A stretch of DNA of 9,550 bases from Nitrospiraceae bacterium (GCA_003454665.1 DMKB01000302.1:1-9550); one strand, 5' to 3'; positions 1 through 6,751 are shown, counted from the first letter of the stretch. Notes: generated by a model from the sequence alone, not told the origin. Translations and numbers: made by a program.

Positions 1-1306
1 TGTTGTTTTTCCACGTCGCCGGCTGAGGATCATTGTCATTGCACGCCCCGGCATAGAGAGAACTGCAGAGATAGGCCGGATTGCCCGCGTAGATAATCGT
101 CGGACCGACATGGCATGTCTCGCCAAGACTTACGCAGTCCGCGTTTGTGGTACAAGACTGGCTCTGCGTGTCCGAACAATGGCCGGGAATCCCGTCATAC
201 ACGCCAGGACACTGGTTCTTGACCGTATTGATCGCATCGTTTCCTACGGTCTTCGGGGCTGCCATTTTATTATACTGCCAGCACTCCTGTATGGTCTGCT
301 GGAACACCACCTTTTGCTTGGTCTCGATATCCTTATTCGAAAAATCACCAAGTTCCAGACATTCCTCGACGGCCGTCCGTATTTGGGAATGCACGGCATC
401 CGCCTCGATGAGGTCAATGGCATTCTGGCACTTGCCCTGATCGTAGTCGCCTTCATAGATATTAATAAACGTCTGTCCGCCTTCCGACGGCGATGCATGG
501 TTGTAGGGATCAGGCGGTCCTTCGACAGTGAAGGAAATGCCGACCGACGTGTTGGTGTTGTTCGTCTCCGGCGCGGCATAGTTCACGAAATCAGCGTTCA
601 GCGCTTCCTTCACGAAGCCCCTGCCCACGCAGCCCCGGGACTCGGCGATGAGGTGATCGTTCGTGTCGTCGTATTTCCCGCCCGTCAGGATCTGCTTCTG
701 GACATCGAACTTCGAAGACGTTAGCCAGTTCAGGTAATTGCCCTTTGCCGTGAAGCTCGTGACGGAATCTTTCGTGGTGCAGGTGCCGTCGCTGCATATG
801 ACACAAAGCGTGTCGGTAATCTCCTTCGTGCAGACGGCCGGGGGAAAGGCGCCCGTGTATTTTACGAAATAATTGTTCGTAAAATCATATTCGTAATAGA
901 CGTCATAGATCACTTCTAACACCTTTTCCGTGCTCTCGAAATACCCCATATAGGTGTTCGCGCTCTGGTAGGTCTGGTCGTAGCAATAATAGGGTTCCCT
1001 CGTGAAGGTCTTACTCACCGTGCAGGTCTCGCCTGGTGGGCATGGCGCGGCGTCGGAGCACGGGGCAGCGCCGCTGCCTGAACACGTTCCGGTGAACTTG
1101 CCCTCGTCGATATAGGTGAGGTCGTACATGCTCGCGGAGTTATCAATCAGCATGAGCAGGTTGGGATTAATGGTCGCGCCGATGAGCGGCGGCTTGATGC
1201 AGTAGTCGGACATTGCAGCCCCAAAAGACAGCGCCGGCAGCATCATGAAAAAAATAACCCATGCCGCGTTCAGGATGAATTTGTATGATTTCCGTGACCA
1301 CTTCAT
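1..1306 (-). CDS. pilY1: PilY1-like type IV pilus tip/adhesion protein, N-terminal part (3' end outside window)
   Basis: I see 435 uninterrupted codons on the minus strand that continue past the left edge, so only the N-terminal part is present; PilY1 proteins usually exceed 1000 residues. Residues 1-30 form a signal peptide: basic start (MKWSRK), hydrophobic core 10-28, likely cleavage after SFGA. Residues 51-62 (LMLIDNSASMYD) carry D55-x-S57-x-S59, the MIDAS metal-binding motif of von Willebrand A domains. The stretch KGNYLNWLTSSKFDVQKQIL matches the 'NYLNWL...D..K..L' block I know from PilY1 N-termini. Cysteines are frequent, as expected for a disulfide-bonded exported protein. The start is supported by GGAGGTAGG just upstream (1311-1319). 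PilY1 acts at the pilus tip or cell surface in pilus biogenesis, adhesion and surface sensing. The beta-propeller that would confirm the family lies outside the window. Minor pilin genes, which commonly sit before pilY1, are absent upstream. Other MIDAS-containing surface proteins remain possible. Confidence 0.75.
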   Translation of the reverse strand, partial: MKWSRKSYKFILNAAWVIFFMMLPALSFGAAMSDYCIKPPLIGATINPNLLMLIDNSASMYDLTYIDEGKFTGTCSGSGAAPCSDAAPCPPGETCTVSKTFTREPYYCYDQTYQSANTYMGYFESTEKVLEVIYDVYYEYDFTNNYFVKYTGAFPPAVCTKEITDTLCVICSDGTCTTKDSVTSFTAKGNYLNWLTSSKFDVQKQILTGGKYDDTNDHLIAESRGCVGRGFVKEALNADFVNYAAPETNNTNTSVGISFTVEGPPDPYNHASPSEGGQTFINIYEGDYDQGKCQNAIDLIEADAVHSQIRTAVEECLELGDFSNKDIETKQKVVFQQTIQECWQYNKMAAPKTVGNDAINTVKNQCPGVYDGIPGHCSDTQSQSCTTNADCVSLGETCHVGPTIIYAGNPAYLCSSLYAGACNDNDPQPATWKNN

Positions 1307-1352
1307 TATTCCTACCTCCGTAGCTCCGCGAGTAAATCCGATCATATGCCGT

Positions 1353-1547
1353 TCAGTTATTCGCGCTCCCCTGCCGTCCGAGGGCGGTGCGCGACTCCGA
1401 CGTATGATGGACGTCGGCCAGCCAGACATCGTACCGGTCCCAGATATGGCGCCTGCAGACCGGGCAAAGCTCCCATACCATGGCCTCGGGGAATGCCGTT
1501 ACAATGGCCCCCCCGCAATCGGGACAGGTGATCCGGTACTGTGTCAT
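1353..1547 (-). CDS. small zinc-ribbon protein, function unknown
   Basis: A 64-residue protein beginning MTQYRITCPDCGG. It has two CxxC knuckles, C8-P-D-C11 and C28-P-V-C31, spaced as in a zinc ribbon, with a conserved-looking segment between and after them (FPEAMVWELCPVCRRHIWDRYD). I recall similar short 'PEA.VWE.CP.C...WD.YD' proteins as uncharacterised conserved proteins, but cannot name a family. The start was placed at 1547: it has a GGTGGA ribosome-binding site about 5 bases upstream, whereas the in-frame ATG at 1580 abuts the TATAAT box and would fall before the transcript begins. The gene ends 46 bases before the pilY1-like start, so the two are probably co-transcribed. The tail after residue 46 is polar and probably disordered. 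No function can be assigned; zinc binding is inferred from the cysteines. Confidence 0.65.
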   Translation of the reverse strand: MTQYRITCPDCGGAIVTAFPEAMVWELCPVCRRHIWDRYDVWLADVHHTSESRTALGRQGSANN

Positions 1548-1573
1548 AATTTCCACCATAGGCTCTACACAAT

Positions 1574-1599
1574 TGCACATATTATATCATTTATGTGCA
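1574..1599. promoter_or_regulatory. palindrome around the -10 box, candidate operator
   Basis: TGCACAT (1574-1580) and ATGTGCA (1593-1599) are perfect 7-bp inverted arms separated by 12 bases, and the TATAAT box lies in the spacer. A dimeric repressor bound here would cover the -10 region and transcription start. No regulator is encoded nearby, so the ligand is unknown. A chance palindrome in AT-rich DNA cannot be excluded. Confidence 0.35.
1581..1589 (-). promoter_or_regulatory. extended -10 promoter for the zinc-ribbon/pilY1 pair
   Basis: Read on the minus strand, positions 1589-1581 are TGATATAAT, a perfect extended -10 element (TGnTATAAT). No good -35 box sits 16-18 bases upstream, which is normal for extended -10 promoters. 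Transcription would start near 1574 and leave a leader of about 27 bases before the start codon at 1547. Confidence 0.5.
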
Positions 1600-1819
1600 T
1601 TACTTTTATATATGTATTACATGCAACACCTGTACCAGATAATATTACCTTAATTATCAGTGAGTTACTACCTTACTGGCAGGTAAAAATAGAGGGGGAA
1701 ATGCCCATTTATGTAATGAATTACACAGCAAAAGGAGCATAGTGAATTTTACCATAAAAGCCAAAAAACACAAGGTCATCGGGGAACACGGATCAACAAG
1801 TGTCAAAGAATGTATTCTC
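1600..1819. other. AT-rich intergenic DNA without a recognised gene
   Basis: This stretch is visibly more AT-rich than the flanking genes. A possible small frame on the plus strand (GTG at 1743 after GGAG) runs into the octamer repeat and has no recognisable motif, so I did not call it. No convincing RNA gene or terminator was seen. Confidence 0.5.
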
Positions 1820-1851
1820 GCGCAAAGACGCAAAGGCGCAAAGGCGCAAAG
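1820..1851. repeat. octamer tandem array (GCGCAAAG x4)
   Basis: Four uninterrupted 8-bp units: GCGCAAAG, ACGCAAAG, GCGCAAAG, GCGCAAAG. I know closely similar 'cgcaaagacgcaaagg' strings as dispersed intergenic repeats in environmental bacterial genomes. It contains no sensible coding frame. Shortly after it, at 1866-1879, lies TTAGACAGGATTAA, which is the exact reverse complement of bases 3532-3545 in another intergenic region of this window. Confidence 0.8.
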
Positions 1852-1946
1852 AAAAGCCAAAGAATTTAGACAGGATTAATAGCCTAAAGGCCACATGCAG
1901 GATGGAAAATAAATTGCATTAGTGACGAATTGTCTTTACAGTGGAA

Positions 1947-2086
1947 GACTCCTGACTCCTGACCCCTGACTCCTGACCCCTGACCCCTGACCCCTGACTC
2001 CTGGCTCCTGATTCCAGATTCCTAATGCCTGATTCCTGCCTACTGTTTACTGTCTACTGCCTACTGTCTACTAGCTCCTGTCTCCC
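1947..2086. repeat. degenerate heptamer array, 20 units
   Basis: The sequence divides exactly into twenty 7-bp units with no indel. The first nine are GACTCCT, GACCCCT or GGCTCCT; the next four drift through GATTCCA, GATTCCT and AATGCCT; the following five are GCCTACT, GTTTACT or GTCTACT; the last two are AGCTCCT and GTCTCCC. The plus strand is pyrimidine-rich. Heptamer arrays of this kind are known from heterocystous cyanobacteria as STRR sequences. No protein is supported here. Confidence 0.85.
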
Positions 2087-2156
2087 TGCACTTAAAACTT
2101 TGCAATTTGCACTTTTCATTTTGCACTTTGCATTGAGGATGCTCCTGTCTCCTGTC
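2087..2156. repeat. second heptamer array (TGCACTT type) ending in a TCCTGTC doublet
   Basis: Continuing on the same 7-bp grid as the preceding array: TGCACTT, AAAACTT, TGCAATT, TGCACTT, TTCATTT, TGCACTT, TGCATTG (2087-2135), one unrelated unit, then two identical TCCTGTC units (2143-2156). The unit sequence changes completely from the first array but the heptad length is kept. Confidence 0.7.
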
Positions 2157-2165
2157 ATCCGTACC

Positions 2166-2515
2166 CTATCCGCTTTATCCGCAGTTATCCGTGACCAAAC
2201 ATATCTTTGACTCTTTTTCGAATTGAGCCTTTTGCTTTTACTGCTTCCAGATATTTTAATCTTCTTTGTTCGCATTTTCCGCGTCGCTTAAAAGCGCCTA
2301 CCTTTGGATATCCGCGTAAATCCGCGGCCAAAATGTCTTTTACTGGTTTGGAGATTTATCACTTATTCTCGAAGTGCTCTTTATCCGGTTTTTCTGCGTA
2401 AATCTGCGTCCAACATATCATTTGATTCTAGAAAGTTATTTCTCAGTTTTTCAATTTTCCTAACTTCTTTATCCGCATTTTCCGCGTAAATCTGGGGCCA
2501 ACACAATCTTTTGAA
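2166..2515. repeat. four degenerate copies of an 'ATCCGCG..GGCCAAnATnTTTTGA' repeat
   Basis: Four similar blocks end in GACCAAACATATCTTTGA (2193-2210), GGCCAAAATGTCTTTTA (2326-2342), GTCCAACATATCATTTGA (2408-2425) and GGCCAACACAATCTTTTGA (2496-2514). The last three are preceded by GCGTAAATCCGCG, GCGTAAATCTGCG and GCGTAAATCTGGG, the first by a looser GCAGTTATCCGTG. All are in the same orientation. Spacing between copies is irregular (roughly 80-120 bases), so this is a cluster of dispersed repeats and not a strict tandem array. The last copy lies 9 bases past the amrB stop codon. No gene fits. Confidence 0.7.
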
Positions 2516-2523
2516 TTATTCCC

Positions 2524-3348
2524 TCAAACAACCACAACCCCTGCGTAGGCAACCACCTGGTCAAAGTCGCCGCTCACCTCACCGGAATTCGTGTACTTGA
2601 CCAGTTCGGCGCTTGTTGCGCCGAGGGCCCTGCAGGCGACGAGCATGGCCACGGCCGGGCCGAAGCCGCACATGGTGATGCCGAGGTCCCGGACCGTGCG
2701 GTACAGCCCTTCGGGGTCGAGCTTCAAGAGATGATTAATGGCCTTGTGGTCCTTTTCTTTCGCCGTGGCAGCAGGCTCGTAATGGCTCATGTCGGAGCTG
2801 GCAACGATCAGCGCATCTGTTGAGGCGACCGGCCGGTCGCCCCTACGTTCCTTGATTGCTTCCGCAATGGCCGTCCCCACCGCCCTGCACGTATCGAGCC
2901 TCGTGTCGAGCATCTGGATGGGCACGATGGTGAACGGGTCTTTCAAGTATTGGATGAAGGGAAGCTGGACTTCGAGGGAGTGCTCCCGCATGTGGGCGAG
3001 GGAGTCTTCGTGGATAAAAGAGGATTTTTCCTTGATGGCATCAGCGAGGGTCTCGTCGATGGCCACCGTGCCGAGGGGCGTCTCCCAGGAACCGCTGGTC
3101 ATGATCGAGACGGGCGCTCCCAGGCCGGTGTGGTTCGGCCCGATGAGCACGTAGGTATCGGGCATCTCGATGCGGGAGTACACGGCGCCGGCAACGCTGC
3201 CGGAATACAGCAGGCCGGCATGGGGTGAGAGGATGCCGCGGGCCCGTACCCGCTCCGCATCGGGCTCGAGATAACCCTCGACCTGCCGTCTGAGTCCTTC
3301 TGCCGTTCCCTGGTAGAAATACCCTGCCACTGCTGCCTGACGGGACAT
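2524..3348 (-). CDS. amrB: AmmeMemoRadiSam system protein B (MEMO1 family)
   Basis: A complete 274-residue protein of typical family length. Family motifs are seen in order: SPHAGLLYSG (41-50, with H43), GPNHTG (70-75, H73), the EHSLEVQLPF block (122-131), ASSDMSHYE (183-191, D186 and H189) and CGFGP (227-231, C227). H43, H73 and C227 occupy the positions of the metal-site residues H49, H81 and C244 of human MEMO1, and the D-x-x-H pair is also kept, so a metal site is likely. The fold is related to non-haem iron dioxygenases of the LigB type. In bacteria the family often sits with an AMMECR1 protein and a radical SAM protein; neither is in this window, and the bacterial reaction is not established. 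The start is supported by GAGGT about 5 bases upstream. A 297-bp gap with a palindromic repeat separates it from the preceding gene, so it may have its own promoter. Confidence 0.92.
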   Translation of the reverse strand: MSRQAAVAGYFYQGTAEGLRRQVEGYLEPDAERVRARGILSPHAGLLYSGSVAGAVYSRIEMPDTYVLIGPNHTGLGAPVSIMTSGSWETPLGTVAIDETLADAIKEKSSFIHEDSLAHMREHSLEVQLPFIQYLKDPFTIVPIQMLDTRLDTCRAVGTAIAEAIKERRGDRPVASTDALIVASSDMSHYEPAATAKEKDHKAINHLLKLDPEGLYRTVRDLGITMCGFGPAVAMLVACRALGATSAELVKYTNSGEVSGDFDQVVAYAGVVVV

Positions 3349-3442
3349 GGGAACCTCATCATGATGCGGGATGGGGAATTGGGAAAGCCCTGTGAATGAC
3401 GTTGTGAACTGTTATACTGCCTGACCCCGACAAGCTGGAAGC

Positions 3443-3551
3443 AAGTCTTTTTTTGACAGGATGTACAGGATGTACAGGATGTATCAGGATAAAACCGAAT
3501 AAATAGCTTTTTAAAAATCCTGTTAATCTTGTTAATCCTGTCTAAGACTTT
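3443..3551. repeat. inverted pair of nonamer arrays (large imperfect palindrome)
   Basis: The left arm holds three ACAGGATGT units (3456-3482). The right arm holds three 9-bp units on the other strand, ATCCTGTTA, ATCTTGTTA and ATCCTGTCT (3517-3543). Positions 3455-3480 and 3517-3542 pair as GACAGGATnnACAGGATnnACAGGAT with a few mismatches, and AAGTCTT (3443-3449) and AAGACTT (3544-3550) extend the arms. The centre is an AT-rich loop of about 36 bases. It fills much of the 297-bp gap between two genes; no coding sequence is seen there. Confidence 0.7.
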
Positions 3552-3645
3552 CCCTTCTTCGGGATTTTTTTTATTTTGAGTAGAATTTTCTTCCTTAGTT
3601 ACTATGGTAATCTGGAATACTGCGCCCGGCAATCCAAAACGACCA

Positions 3646-4431
3646 TTACTCCGCGCCCTGTACCTTGTTGAGCGTTCCCTGGGACCGCATCTCCGAGTAC
3701 TGCTGCAGGACGTCCCGGACATTGGGGCGCCGGGCGATGAGGTCGGTGAGTTTTGCTTCGTCCACTTCCAGAATGTCCGTGTCTTCCGCCGCCTCCACCG
3801 TGGCGGTCCGGGGCTTGCCGGTGAGAAAGGATATTTCGCCGAAAAATTCACTCGGCCCCAGTACGGCAAGCTCCACGCGCTCGCCTGAAACAAGGGTGGT
3901 GTAGACCTTCACCGAACCGTTGGCGATCACATAGACCGAGTTGCCGCGGCCCCCTTCCTGGAGGATTACCGTGCCGGCCTTGACGGTGTGCACCACCATC
4001 CGCGAGGTGAAGTCATTGAACTCATCCTGGGTAAAGCTGGAAAAGAGCGGAATGACGCTGTTCGCCGGCTTCTGTTTGCCCGGATCCACGGGCTCGGCCT
4101 TCTGCTCGGAAATCGTTGTATGGGAATGGAGCGCCTCGATCTTCTGCTGCGCCCGGCGGTTGTTCGGATCGATCCGCAGGGCGAGTTTATACTGGGCCAG
4201 GGCCTTCACCACGGCCCCCTTCTCGGCATACAGGTCCGCGGCACGGACGTACTCGTTGGCGGCAACGGTCTTCTGGTTCAGCTTCTGGTAGGCATCGCCG
4301 ATGCGGACGCGCACGATGGGATCGGGATCGAGGGCGAAGAGTTTTTCCATCTCCGGAATGGCCGACTTCCAGTCCGACTTTGACACGTATTTCTGGATGG
4401 CCTCAAGGATATTCCCTTTTTCCGACGACAT
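3646..4431 (-). CDS. TPR and cyclic-nucleotide-binding domain protein, downstream paralog
   Basis: A 261-residue cytoplasmic protein with no signal peptide or membrane segment. Residues about 18-98 form two or three TPR-like helical repeats (SDWKSAIPEMEKLFALDPDP; EYVRAADLYAEKGAVVKALA; YKLALRIDPNN). A polar linker (about 104-125) leads to a CRP/PKA-type cyclic-nucleotide-binding domain (about 128-245). The phosphate-binding cassette is visible as FFGEISFLTGKPRTATVEA (197-215) with the key Glu199 and Arg208, so ligand binding is plausible. There is no DNA-binding helix-turn-helix, kinase or channel domain. It probably signals through TPR contacts with an unknown partner. I chose the start at 4431 because GGGAGGG lies just upstream and the protein then aligns with the start of its neighbour; ATGs 18 and 24 bases further upstream would add MGMKKGGL. 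It follows its paralog by 91 bases in the same direction. The ligand (cAMP, cGMP or other) cannot be read from sequence. Confidence 0.85.
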   Translation of the reverse strand: MSSEKGNILEAIQKYVSKSDWKSAIPEMEKLFALDPDPIVRVRIGDAYQKLNQKTVAANEYVRAADLYAEKGAVVKALAQYKLALRIDPNNRRAQQKIEALHSHTTISEQKAEPVDPGKQKPANSVIPLFSSFTQDEFNDFTSRMVVHTVKAGTVILQEGGRGNSVYVIANGSVKVYTTLVSGERVELAVLGPSEFFGEISFLTGKPRTATVEAAEDTDILEVDEAKLTDLIARRPNVRDVLQQYSEMRSQGTLNKVQGAE

Positions 4432-4522
4432 CAGCCCTCCCTTTTTCATTCCCATCCCTCGCTGGTCACTGCAAGGTGGACGCGGAGCGATTACGAGCGC
4501 ATCGAACTTCTTTCCGCCCCTG

Positions 4523-5302
4523 TCACACCGCCCCTTTTACCTTCTCGATGGTGCTCTTGACCCGCTGTTCGTGATGCTTCTGCATGACCTCCCTGATGCG
4601 GGGCCACTTGCCGATCAGGTCCATAAGCTCCTCTTCCGGTACTTCGAGAAGGTCCGTGGCTTCCGCGGCTTCCACCGTCGCCGTCCTGGGGTTGCCCGTG
4701 AGAAAGGCGATCTCGCCGAAGAAGTCACTGGGCTGGAGCATCGCCAGGTCCACCTGTTTGCCCTGCACCGTGGTGTACACCTTCACCGCTCCCTGGGTGA
4801 TGACGAACACGGAGTTGCCTGCTTCGCCTTCACGGATGACGATCTGGCCGGCCGGAACATTGTGGATGACCATGCGCTTCGTAAATTCGATGAATTCTTC
4901 CTGAGTGAGGTCGGAGAACAGCGGAACGACACTGCTCGTCGGCTTCTGCGAACCGGCAAGCACGGGCTCGAGTTTCTTTCCCGAGACGGTGTCGTGGGAG
5001 TGGAGGGCTTCCAGCTTCTGCTGGGCCTGCTTGTTCGCCGGGTCGAGGCGCAGCGCGAGCTTGTACTGGGCCAGGGACTTGACCACGAAACCCCTCTCCG
5101 CGTACAAATCGGCCGCGCGAATGTATTCTTTCACGGCATCGGGCTTCCGGTTCAGCTTCTGGAGCGCGTCGCCGATCCTGACCCTGACCTGGGGGTCGGC
5201 ATCGACGGCAAAGAGCTTTTCCATCTCCGGGATGGCCGACTTCCAGTCCGATTTGCTCACGAGTTTCTGAATATGGTCGGTTAGCGCCGCTTTTTCCGAC
5301 AT
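4523..5302 (-). CDS. TPR and cyclic-nucleotide-binding domain protein, upstream paralog
   Basis: A 259-residue protein that aligns with its downstream neighbour over the full length, for example SDWKSAIPEMEKLFA..D in both and FFGEI.FLTG.PRTATVEA in both, so the two arose by tandem duplication. The layout is the same: TPR-like repeats (about 18-98), a linker (about 103-125), and a cyclic-nucleotide-binding domain (about 127-245) with Glu197 and Arg206 in the phosphate-binding cassette. The last 20 residues are basic (QRVKSTIEKVKGAV). There is no output domain, signal peptide or membrane helix. The start at 5302 is supported by GGGAGG at a spacing of 6. It begins 63 bases after dnaB ends and may be read from dnaB or from the extended -10 site just upstream. 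The family occurs in several environmental phyla but I know of no experimental function. Confidence 0.85.
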   Translation of the reverse strand: MSEKAALTDHIQKLVSKSDWKSAIPEMEKLFAVDADPQVRVRIGDALQKLNRKPDAVKEYIRAADLYAERGFVVKSLAQYKLALRLDPANKQAQQKLEALHSHDTVSGKKLEPVLAGSQKPTSSVVPLFSDLTQEEFIEFTKRMVIHNVPAGQIVIREGEAGNSVFVITQGAVKVYTTVQGKQVDLAMLQPSDFFGEIAFLTGNPRTATVEAAEATDLLEVPEEELMDLIGKWPRIREVMQKHHEQRVKSTIEKVKGAV

Positions 5303-5323
5303 CCGTTGCCTCCCTGAGTACCT

Positions 5324-5332
5324 ATTGTATCA
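5324..5332 (-). promoter_or_regulatory. possible extended -10 promoter for the paired TPR/CNB genes
   Basis: On the minus strand, positions 5332-5324 read TGATACAAT, an extended -10 element with one mismatch to TATAAT. No convincing -35 box is present. The transcript would begin near 5317, about 15 bases before the start codon, and include its ribosome-binding site. Confidence 0.3.
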
Positions 5333-5365
5333 TAAACGGACAGGGCCTACAGGCCTTCAGCCCGC

Positions 5366-6751
5366 TTAATGCGCCTTTTTCTCGGCGTTCTCGAAGCGCG
5401 TGTATTTACTGATGAACGTCAGGTCTACTTTGCCCACCGGGCCGTTCCGCTGCTTCCCGATGATCGCTTCGGCGGTCCCCCTCCTGCCGCAGAGGCATTC
5501 ACCGTCATAGGGGCACTCGCACTTATTGTACACCTCTTCCCGGTAGATAAAGAATATGACGTCGGCGTCCTGTTCGATGGCGCCGGATTCGCGAAGGTCG
5601 GCAAGCATCGGCCGCTTGTCCTTGCCCCGGGTCTCGACGGCGCGGTTGAGCTGTGACAGGGCGATGACCGGGACCTGCAGTTCCTTGGCAAGGGCCTTGA
5701 GTGATCGGGATATATCGGATATCTCCTGTTCACGGCTGTCGGCCCCCCGCCGGCCGCGCATGAGCTGGAGATAGTCAACGATAATGAGCTGCAGTCCGTG
5801 CTCGGCCTTCAGCCGCCGCGCCTTGGCGCGCATCTCGAGGACCGTGATCGCCGCCGTGTCGTCGATAAATATCGGCGCCTCCGACAGCCTGCCCGCGGCC
5901 ATGGTCAGCTTGGGCCAGTCCTTTTCGCCGAGATAGCCCGTCCGGAGCCGGTGGGCGTCCACCCGCGCCTCGGAGCAGAGCATCCGGAGCACGAGCTGCT
6001 CCTTGGACATCTCCAGGCTGAAGACCGCAACGGGTTTTTCCTTTTCGATTGCGCAGTGAGACGCGACGTTCAGGCAGAACGCCGTCTTTCCCATGGACGG
6101 TCTGCCTGCCACGATGATGAGGTCGCTCTGCTGGAATCCCGACGTCATCCGGTCGAGATCGACGAAGCCCGTGGGGATGCCGGTGACCATTTCCTTTCGC
6201 TCATAGAGCTGTTCAATGGTCTCGAAGCTGCTCTTCACGATGTCCTTCAGCGCAATGAAGGAATCCTGTATCTTTTTCTGCGTGATCTCGAAGATCGACC
6301 GCTCAGCCTGGTCGAGAAGCTCGTCCACGTTCACGATGGAGCGCGAGTCATCATAGCTTTGCGTGATGATGTCCGTGGCTGTATGGATCAGCCTGCGCAG
6401 CACCGCCTTCTCGCGCACGATCCTGGTGTGGTTCTTGATGTTTGCCGCCGTCGGGACCAGGCTGACGAGGGTCGACAGGTACGAGGCGTCTCCCGCGGTC
6501 TCGATGCCGTTCCTGATGCGGAGCGCGTCCGACAGGGTCACGAGGTCGATGGCCTCGCCGGTCTCGAACATGTCGAGCATGACCGTGTAAATCCGCCGGT
6601 GGGCGTCACGGTAAAAGTCCTCGGGGGAAAGGGTCTCGATGACCTTGTTGATGGAATCGTTCTCGATCAGGATTGCGCCGAGCACCATCTGCTCTGCTTC
6701 GATGTTCTGGGGGGGAAGTTTCTGAAGGGTATCTTCGGCCTGCAGCGGCAT
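5366..6751 (-). CDS. dnaB: replicative DNA helicase DnaB
   Basis: A complete 461-residue DnaB, the hexameric 5'-3' helicase that unwinds DNA at the replication fork and contacts primase. The N-terminal domain (about 10-110) starts with the typical LPPQNIEAEQMVLGAIL. The RecA-like C-terminal domain (about 180-445) has Walker A GRPSMGKT (216-223), FSLEMS (244-249), Walker B LIIVDYLQL (322-330), the ALSQLNR motif (364-370), DLRESGAIEQDAD (385-397) and the arginine finger segment KQRNGP (433-438). No intein is present. One oddity: between YREEVYN and GTAEAIIGKQRNGP, where most DnaBs have a short charged loop, there are four cysteines in CECPYDGECLCG (411-422). I chose ATG at 6751 because GAGGT is then 6 bases upstream; a GTG at 6757 would sit directly on that site. 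rplI lies upstream in the same direction, but a likely terminator separates them. Confidence 0.97.
   Translation of the reverse strand: MPLQAEDTLQKLPPQNIEAEQMVLGAILIENDSINKVIETLSPEDFYRDAHRRIYTVMLDMFETGEAIDLVTLSDALRIRNGIETAGDASYLSTLVSLVPTAANIKNHTRIVREKAVLRRLIHTATDIITQSYDDSRSIVNVDELLDQAERSIFEITQKKIQDSFIALKDIVKSSFETIEQLYERKEMVTGIPTGFVDLDRMTSGFQQSDLIIVAGRPSMGKTAFCLNVASHCAIEKEKPVAVFSLEMSKEQLVLRMLCSEARVDAHRLRTGYLGEKDWPKLTMAAGRLSEAPIFIDDTAAITVLEMRAKARRLKAEHGLQLIIVDYLQLMRGRRGADSREQEISDISRSLKALAKELQVPVIALSQLNRAVETRGKDKRPMLADLRESGAIEQDADVIFFIYREEVYNKCECPYDGECLCGRRGTAEAIIGKQRNGPVGKVDLTFISKYTRFENAEKKAH

Noticed and set aside
1245..1742. Plus-strand open frame of 165 codons opposite the pilY1 start and zinc-ribbon gene
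   Set aside because: It overlaps two better supported minus-strand genes and the promoter, has no recognisable motif, and its composition is that of an antisense shadow.
1743..1880. Possible small plus-strand protein starting GTG after GGAG
   Set aside because: Most of the frame is the octamer array GCGCAAAG, which translates to QRRKGAKAQ by necessity; no domain or conservation signal can be seen.
3411..3416. TATAAC on the minus strand as a -10 box for amrB
   Set aside because: No -35 hexamer at 15-19 bases and no extended -10 TG; not distinguishable from chance.
3551..3572. TCCC-TTCTTC-GGGA followed by eight T residues on the plus strand, resembling a terminator
   Set aside because: The stem is only 4 bp and no plus-strand gene ends here; for the neighbouring minus-strand gene the T-run is on the wrong side.
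4301..5284. Plus-strand open frame of 327 codons across both TPR/CNB genes
   Set aside because: It is exactly antisense to two clear, homologous proteins on the minus strand; long antisense frames are common in GC-rich genes.
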